Origin: Diphasiastrum complanatum
Lineage: Eukaryota > Streptophyta > Lycopodiopsida > Lycopodiales > Lycopodiaceae
Assembly: GCA_029204225.1 (NCBI GenBank)
Contig: CM055104.1
Coordinates: forward strand, 41,583,390 to 41,647,389
DNA length: 64,000 nt
Reading direction: 5' to 3'
Part shown: positions 42,101-51,049 of the stretch, in pieces
How the letters are laid out: each line of letters opens with the position of its first letter
How positions within the stretch are numbered: the stretch's first letter is position 1
The notes under the pieces: generated by a model
What the model was told of the DNA's origin: nothing
The model's input: the letters and a program-made list of their open reading frames with translations, nothing else
Database searches by the model: none
Program-made: the position numbers and the translations under genes

Positions 42101-45100
42101 GTGGGAAAATGAAGGCAGATATTTGCACATGAGCATTCGACGTCCATCTACTAGTCAATCTGGAGGTAAGGGACACAATTGCAACAGCATTCGATCCTAA
42201 GTTCAAAGAATCGGACCTAAAACTAAACTGCCTTCTATGACACATAAAGTAGAGTGATTCTATTTATGTTAAAGGTGGATTTGTGGAGGCTCTGAAGAGT
42301 GGTGCTTTTGATAAGCCTTTGCTACCTTAACCACCAATTAAATGTAGGTGCCTTAGCAAAATCTGCATTGAATGAGAAAAGAACACACACTTGTACCTCG
42401 CTACAGCATCAACATTGATGTGACTTGGTCAAGAAGGTTTCGATCATGCCTCAAAGCCAATTCTAACATTATAGGATAAAAATGTTCAAGCACATTGCAT
42501 CGTCTTCATTTTGGTAGCTACATAGCTACTTTTGAAGAAATTGAAGAAAGAAGCCTTCCATGTTTAAGAATACCTACCTAAAACAGTATTGTTGGGATGA
42601 GGGTGTTGAGGTGGAAGATTTGGCTCCAATATGCCTTGGACATTAAACTCACCATCTTTTCCTTCTTGGCCACAAATAGCGACCACAACACCTAATCACC
42701 AAAAAAACCACCAAAGGTTTAAACAGTAAAAATTACCAAAAGTAGACACGGACAATCTGTAATATAAGATACAAGTGTCAACTCATGACCTTGTTGTCGT
42801 TACTACACACCATCAATAGAGCATTGTTGACATTTCAAATGTACAAAACCACCAATGACCACATCAAATGTACATATTGTAATTAACGGCCTTACCTGTG
42901 ACATAATGAGAAGGAACAACATTATCTCCCACCAACTTGATTCTCCCGCTCTCATCTTCCAAAATGAGGTAATCATCTGGACAGGTGAAATTTTCTGGTT
43001 TTGCGAGAGCAACATGTGATCTCTAGATGAAAGAATCAATTCGGAAACATTATATGAATAGGAGCATACATTTGTAAAAACTTGAGTAAATGGAATAGCA
43101 GGTAAAACCATCTCATGAAAGTAGTAGCTAGTACCTACTTTTGTAGAAACGGTAAGCTCAGATTGACAAGGCAGACTTCAAACCATAAGTAGCAACAAGC
43201 AGATACTTCACAAAAACTACAACAAACAATGATGCTACCACAATCTCCAAAATTCTATTGATGCCATTGAACAATTGCTTATTCACTACAACAGTTTTTT
43301 ACTTTCTATTACTTTGTCTTTTCACTGGTTATATGAAATGGGTCTAACTAAATACTTCTCCAAACGCAAAATCCACAATTATGATTACAGCAAGGTAAAT
43401 TTTACCTCTTTAGAATATTCATCTAGAATTGAAGGTTTAAGCCGCATTTGTTTGTACAAAGTCCCAATCACAACACAATCCTTACCATCCTCCAATGCCA
43501 AGATTGTGCACACTGATATGATGCAATCCATAGCCGTTAGTACCACCAACTAAAACATTTTTAGATTTTACATTCTAAAGACATTAATTATAAAAAACTA
43601 TCGCAACTTAGATGATAGAAGAAAAATGGTACACTTGCTTTCTACAAAGTGCGTCATAAACGACAAAAGTATCATATTTCACAATTCTCTAGAGAACAAA
43701 AGATTAAATCACTACTACAACATATTGGACATAAGTTTCCTTTACATAAAGCATGCTTCACATGATTTCTTTCAATGCTGTCCTCAAACAATCATTTGAA
43801 ACTACTGCAATGTCTATCTCATCAAACTACGGATTAAACTTCGAATCAAACCGGTTCAAATCACAGAACAGATATCAAGCCAAAAAAAGTGAAAGTTTAG
43901 TTCAAAATATCTTTCCTTTGAAAATCTGATATTTTCCAATTTGATCTTTTTGCACAAACGCATATTTTATTTGGTCCAAGCCAATATATATATATATCTG
44001 ATTGATTCATATAGAACCCTCACTGAATCAATACACAGGTGGTTGAACTTTCCTATATCTGATCATCAAGAGCCTCTAGCCTTACATCCTGGAATGGCCC
44101 TACCCACTCAAATGATGCCTGGCCAAAGGCTGCCTGTGATGTTCTTGTACTCTCCACATAAAGTCTACTCAGCCCCCCCCCCTACGAGCAGGGATGGCTG
44201 GCTCCTCCTATGTCTTTGCGTCAGGGTCCACTAACAAAATAGGTAGGTCATCCCCATGTGCCTCTGCCCCCCTCTCATCCTCTCCCTCGGCATCCCCCTC
44301 CTCTACTCACTCCTCCTGGTAATCAGCCCCCAGCTGCTCTCCACCCTCCAAGATCTCATCATCTCCCTCCTCCTCAACCCTCTCCCTCCTCCTACCCGCT
44401 CTCCTCTACCTCCGGAAGGCCCGTGCCTCAACCTCAGCCTACCTATACATCTCTTTGTGAATCTCATCATTCAGCTCCTCATGTGTGGGTGGTGCCCAAG
44501 GAGCATCAGCTGCAGAGTCCACCAAGCAAGAGTCAGGGTTCACCTACAACCACAAACAGGCAATGTTGTCAGACAACTATCCCACGATTCAAGTACATCA
44601 AAAGTAATTGAATATGAAACAAACACAGCTCCAACATCAAGTAACGAAGTGACTCGCCTCGATCAACTCGGCACCCTCTTCGCGTGTGGGTCTCAACATG
44701 CATCCATTGGTGTTCACAAACACCAACCGCTTGCACTGCTCAATAGATAGCCTATTCCTCTTCTTTGTGTGATACAAGGCGGCCCAATCCCTGTGAAAGG
44801 ACTCTCTCAGCCAATCGCCACGAGTCACCGGTGTTGCAACCGTCCACCTAACCATGGCTTTGACACCATGAACTGTTAGGTCTAACTTGGCTCTGATACC
44901 ATGTTAGAAATCCATAAATCATAATATGGATGGACAGACTAGGATTCGAACCCAGGACCTCCCTCATACCGGATGGGATGCTCTACCACTGAGCTATCCG
45001 CCCTGTTTGATAGTTCTCTCTAGAGTGTGGATTGATATTCCAACAATACACTCTACTCCCGTCAGATGAGAGTAAATGGATGTTGATGCCTGCAGCTCAC

Positions 45101-48100
45101 ATGGCTCATTTAGATGTTTTCAATAGTGCAGATAGCAGGTAAGTACACGCCTCACGTTAAATATTCTCAATCAGTGAAGAGGACTAGGAAGCTTGCAGGT
45201 AAGTACGAGGAAGATGCTTTGTCACTATGTTACAGAAGCTGACCTTCTTCACTACCTGAAGTTCTATTTGCAAAACATGCTCAAACTGACTTTCACTTAC
45301 ACCGTCCCTGTCATATACCAAGCAGCTTCAGTACATGTGCATAATCAAGCACATGTGTGTGCAAAATTCTATCACTTATATTATACGTCTAAACAAGCAT
45401 CTCTACAGGAAGGCCGATGTATTGTTCTTCTGACTTTACGAGCTGGGAAACCTTTAGTGTAAGCATCTTCCCAACCTCAAAATCATTTGCAGTTTAAATG
45501 TACGTTATATAAAGAGACCTACTATTTTGTCTACAACCTCGTTACATGAAACATCTTTCAGGGAGCCACATCTCACCCTAGAGTATGCTGAATCTCAATC
45601 GTTATTTTTAGATATTTAGTTGTAGTTGAACTTCCACCGGTAGTTGAACTTACACACTAGTGGCATGATGATTTGCAAGACCCAGCTATGGAGTATCTTA
45701 ACTTCAATACTAGATCAACTATTAAAGCTTGAGAAACATAGCTATGGAAAACATCACATACAAGGAGAATTGCATAAGCACCTCACAACACCAAAAGTTA
45801 GAAGAAGAAATGAATTGCTAGAGAAAGAGAGAAGGGCGTGGGTCCTCCAAATCCCTTGTGAGGCAAGCACCTCCTTTACATGCATGGAAAGTCTAGGTGT
45901 CAACCACAGGAGTGAGCTACTTGGCCAAGTGGGCCGCTTGCACTAATTTACTCAACTTACAAAAGGGAGGTCTCATGTATTTAATTAAAACATGCCCCAT
46001 GAGTTATGTAAAACTTACAACTTAACTAGTGCTTAGCCAAAGGGGTAAAATAGGCATTACTTTTCAACACCCCCCCTTAATGGCAATTTTATTCAAACTG
46101 ACACCCAACAAAGTTCTGAACTTTTCAAACTTATCTTTACTAAGTGGTTTAGTAAAAATATCAGCTATCTGGTTGTTGGTGTCACACTAAACAAGCTCGA
46201 TCTCCCCACTGTGCACTTTCTCTCGTATGAAATGCTGGTCCACCTCTATGTGCTTCATCCGTGCATGATAGACTGGATTCCTCGCAACCTGAATGCAACT
46301 TTGGTCAAGTAGACGGCGTAACCAAATGGCTTCACAGGCGGACCTCGTAGTCGCCCTGTACTCAGCTTCGGTAGATGATAGAGCAATGGTAGGCTGCTTC
46401 CTGCTGCACCATGATATAGCCCCTGAACCTAGGCCAAAACAATAGCCTGTCGTCGATCTCCGATCGTCTCTATCACCTGCCCAATCAGAATCTGAATAAC
46501 CCTCCAGCTGAAGGTCCCCATCATCTGTGTATCCAATCCCATATGTCATTGTCCCTCTCACATATCGTAAAATCCGCTTGGCTGCCTTTCAATGTGCTTC
46601 GGTAGGCTTACTCGAGAATTGACTTGCAATCCCAACCGCATAAGCAATATCTAGCCTGGTGGTAGTAAGGTAAATCAGGCTGCCCACCAATTGACGATAG
46701 AGCGTCTCACATCTGCAAATGCTAGACCATCATCTTTTGATGGCTTGTTGCTTGCCTCCATGGGTGTGCTAATTGGTTTGCTTTCTTGCATGTTAAACCT
46801 CTTCAATAATTTTTGTGCATACTTTGCCTGTGAGATAAAAAGACAACGCTTCCCTTTCCAAACCTCAACTCCTAGGCAATAGTGTAGCAAACCTAAATCT
46901 TTCATCTCAAATTCACTAGAAAGATTTTTCTTAACACACGCAATAAGCTTCTTATTGCTTCCCGTGATGAGTAGATCATCCACATAGAGCACAACAACCA
47001 CAAAGTCTTCTCCGTCCCGAAGACATAAAGATTGCAATCAGACTTACTCTTCTCAAACCCTTGCCTTGCAAAGTACTCGTCAATTCGGCTATACCAAGCC
47101 CTTGGCGCCTGTTTGAGCTCATACAAGGCTTTCCTAAGCCTACAAACCAGATTCTCCTTGCCTGTTATCTCAAACCCCTGCGGTTGTTTCATGTAAACCT
47201 CCTCCTGTAGGTGCCCATTAAGAAAGGCACTCTTGACATCCATTTGATGGACATCCCAATCAAAATATGAGGCTATGGCCAAAACGGTCCTGATAGATGT
47301 CATCTTAGCAACAGGTGCGAATCGAGCAAGGTTGGACATGATAGGTCCGTATCGAGTTCACGAACCTGTGGATTGTATTCCTGGACCATTTTGGTCAACT
47401 CCAAATGTTTTCTACACAAGTTTCAATGTATGCTACACAAGTGCTGCTTTGATATTGAATCTGGTGATTGTATCATGCAATGCCTCACACAATGAGCAAA
47501 TACACTCTCGATCTGCTGTTTTTGTGTTCTACTCTAGCTTTGGTTCGTTGTTTTTATGGTTATGCATGTGGATCTTAACATCTACCGGCCATTAAATCAT
47601 CTGCTCGCGCTCTCTTCATCGTGAAAGGAAATCATGCCCTTCAATTGTTTTGCCTTGAGCTGTTCGCGATATTGTTCTTCTTAATTGGTGTTATGTTAAC
47701 TGTGTCATTTGTTAGGGTTTAGGGTGTGGGGTTGATGCCATTTCGTTAGGGTTTAGGTTTAGGGTTTTTTGTTAGAGTTTAGGGTCTAGGGTTGATGCCA
47801 ATCTGTGACAGGGTTTAGGGTTTGGGGTTAGGGTTTAGGGTGTAGGGTTGATTTCCTGCAATTGCAAACTAAATTTGACACAATGCGTGCCAGATGCATC
47901 TGCAGGGGTGTCAAATGCAAAGTCTGGCTGAGAGCTTGGAGGCATCTGAGTCTCCTCCAAGTCTGGGCCAACGCCTGCCAAGAGACGACTAGAAAAATCA
48001 TCGGTGCATGCCCTCTTGGCTAGTCTGCTGCCTCTGGGTCTGCCGGAAGGAACCCTCTGTGGTACACTCCTGCCTGGGGGTCTCCCTCTGCCACGAGGGG

Positions 48101-50951
48101 CACTCTGGGAACTGCCTGCCTGTGATGCCCCGAGCTGTTGAACACGCTACGAGCCATCATAGGTCAAGGTGTGTCTCTGAGCAACAGCCTCTGCCTCCCT
48201 CGCAGGGCTCTGCCCAGCCATCATCATCAAGGGTCTCTGTGGCGGCAGTAATGGGTGGGGCACGTAAACCATCCCCTGCGATGTCGATTGTCTTGTCTAA
48301 ATCATATGTGTGGTCATCAAAAGAGGAGGGCATGTAGGAAATAGAAGCCTAAGGATCCAGGATCTTAAGTATCTATTCACACAAAGCATTCTCAAAAGAA
48401 AGAGAGAGATGGCTAGAACCCTCTTGTAGAAACTCGTGGACAGCCAAGGAGAATAGTCAGTATTTCTTACAAAAGTGTTTCATACAAATGGGATGCACAC
48501 ATATATATAGTCCAAGATGACTATCTAACTTCATGACTATTGGCTTTCCAACTACTTGACTATTGACTATCAACTTTCTATAAGTTACATAGAAAGAATA
48601 AGTTCATGACCCGCAGCAACAAGGCCTAGATCAGAGCCACGAGCATCACCCGAGCATGTCGGATCAGTGGCAACGGGTACTTCTCGTCGCTCGTCGTCAT
48701 CAGCAGCAGATGCACCACATGCTTCGACAAATCCTACCAGAGAGAGTGACACACTTCCACGACGATCAGACACACCCACGGGTCAATTATCCACTGGGCG
48801 TGCTAGACCACGAGCGCCCTATGTACAACAGAGAGGGATTAGGCCTAGACAGCAGACTCTTTATCGATGAGGATGGCAGAGAGAGCAACATGTCCGGTGC
48901 ACTCGACTGGTTATTCAGTGCTTTTACGAGTGCGGCATTCCATTTGTTGTTGCTAACACTTGCGTATTGAGGGAGCTCTATGCGCAAATTGCAGCAGTGG
49001 ATGCTACATGAAGGCCTCCCAGGCGAGAGGCATTGCGAGGCAGGATGCTTCGTCAGGAGGAGACAATCACGCGGGAGCTGAGTTCCATTCGGCATGGCAG
49101 ATGTAAGTACTTTGTCTCTTGAAACTGTTTGCTTTGGTTCCATTTTGCCAGTACCGCACTTTTTGCATGTGGCTAATGGGTGTTTTGTGGCAGGTATGGA
49201 TGCATGATATTGAGTGATAGATGGACCGACATTCGTCGACGATCCGTCATCAATATCTTGGTTTCTTGCCCGCTTGGCAATCTTGTGGCGTGGATGCCAC
49301 TCGAGGTGGTGGAGCCATCACAGTCGACTTCATATGGGAGGCTGTGAGAGATGAGATTGCTGACATTGGGGTGGAGCACGTGGTTTAGGTTGTCGCAGAC
49401 AACGCTTCAAACTGTAAGCAGATGGAAGAGATTCTGACGAGGGAGCACCCCACCATTGTATGGACACCATGTGTTGCACACTGCATAGACCTCCTCATTC
49501 ATGACCTGTGTGCACTTCCATGGATCAGAGAGGTATAATTTCCTCCATTTGCTATGCTATCTTCCTTGACGCTTGCTCCATGCTGCTAAACCCATCTCAA
49601 CGGTTATCTAAACGTTCTACTGGTTGTCTGTATTGCAAATCACTTCTCAGGCCATGCGCGTGGTCACTTTTGTCACCAAGAAGAAGCGCGTGCTGGCCCT
49701 ATTCCGCAACTTCTCGCCACTGGACCTAAAGAAGCCAGCACCCACCCGCTTTGCCTACTCCTTGGTTCTAGAGCGACTTCCGGCAATAAAGGACGCATTG
49801 CAATGGATGGTTTCTAGCTTGGCCTTCTTGGACTTCAGAGGCATCAGCGTAGATCTGACATATTTCCAGGCCACTGTGTTTGGAGATGAGTTCTGGACAC
49901 ATGCAGAGGAGCTTGTGGGGATCCTTCGACCCATTTTCTATGTGCTTCGCCTAGTAGACCGTGAAGGGTGCACTCTCGGTCTCATTTACATGGACCGCAT
50001 CGGCGAGGCGATTCGGACATCGGCCTTGGACGAGGACAGGTATGGCTCTTCAGTGTCTAGTTTGTTATTTCTCAATCAAGTTTGTTGCGTTTCTCTTACG
50101 CTACGGCGCACTGATGATTGTAATTTGTCCGTTGGAGGAGGGACGAGATCGTGCAAATCTGGGAGGCTAGATGGGACTTCTTCCACCGACCCATCCACGT
50201 CGTAGCCCAAATGTTGCACCCCTTCTGGCGTTCTACACGGACTTGGATGATCACGAGCTGCACAAGGGATGGGTGGAGTACAGTGAGCGCGTATGGCCCA
50301 AACCAGGTATATGTGAGAAATCGCTTGGTAGTCTTAGTACTACAGTAGTGTACTCATTGTTAGTGTGTGGATTCAGTGGACTTACGCGTGCCATGTTTCT
50401 TTTGTCAACAAGTCCGATGCTCAGGAACATAGCGCCAGCTGATCACCTTTGAGCACTCCCAGTTTCCATTCGATGGAGAGTAGTGTCAGATGAGGGAGGA
50501 TATGTTGGGGCCTGTGACGTGGTGGAGCGTCCAAGGGCGCAGCATAGGTGACTTGCGGCGACTCGCCGAGAGAGTCCTTGCACAGGACTGTTCAGCATCC
50601 GCTTGTGAGCGGAATTGGAGCACATGGGCCTTGTATCACACACAGAAGAAGAACAGGCTAGGCGGTTGGTGTTTGTGAACACCAACGGCCGAATGCTGAG
50701 GCACACACGTGAAGACGGCCAAATGATCGAGGTGAGGCAGTTTATTACCCCATGCTCTACCTATGCTTTGACGAATTGAATTGCTTTCGAAATATGCAAT
50801 GAATTGCAAAATATCTGCTTGACAACAATGTTTGATTGTGGTTGCAGGTGAACCGGCCCGATATCATATATTATGATGATCTTATTCACAGCAATGCCAT
50901 GATTCAGTATGGTTCCTTATGGTTTCAAATTGGTTTTATGGTTTATGGTTG

Positions 50952-51049
<98 letters not shown>

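Noticed and set aside
44931-45003. A functional tRNA gene on the minus strand
   Set aside because: Acceptor, D and T arms fit, but the anticodon arm is two bases too long and does not pair normally, and the segment lies inside an LTR. Kept as tRNA-like only.
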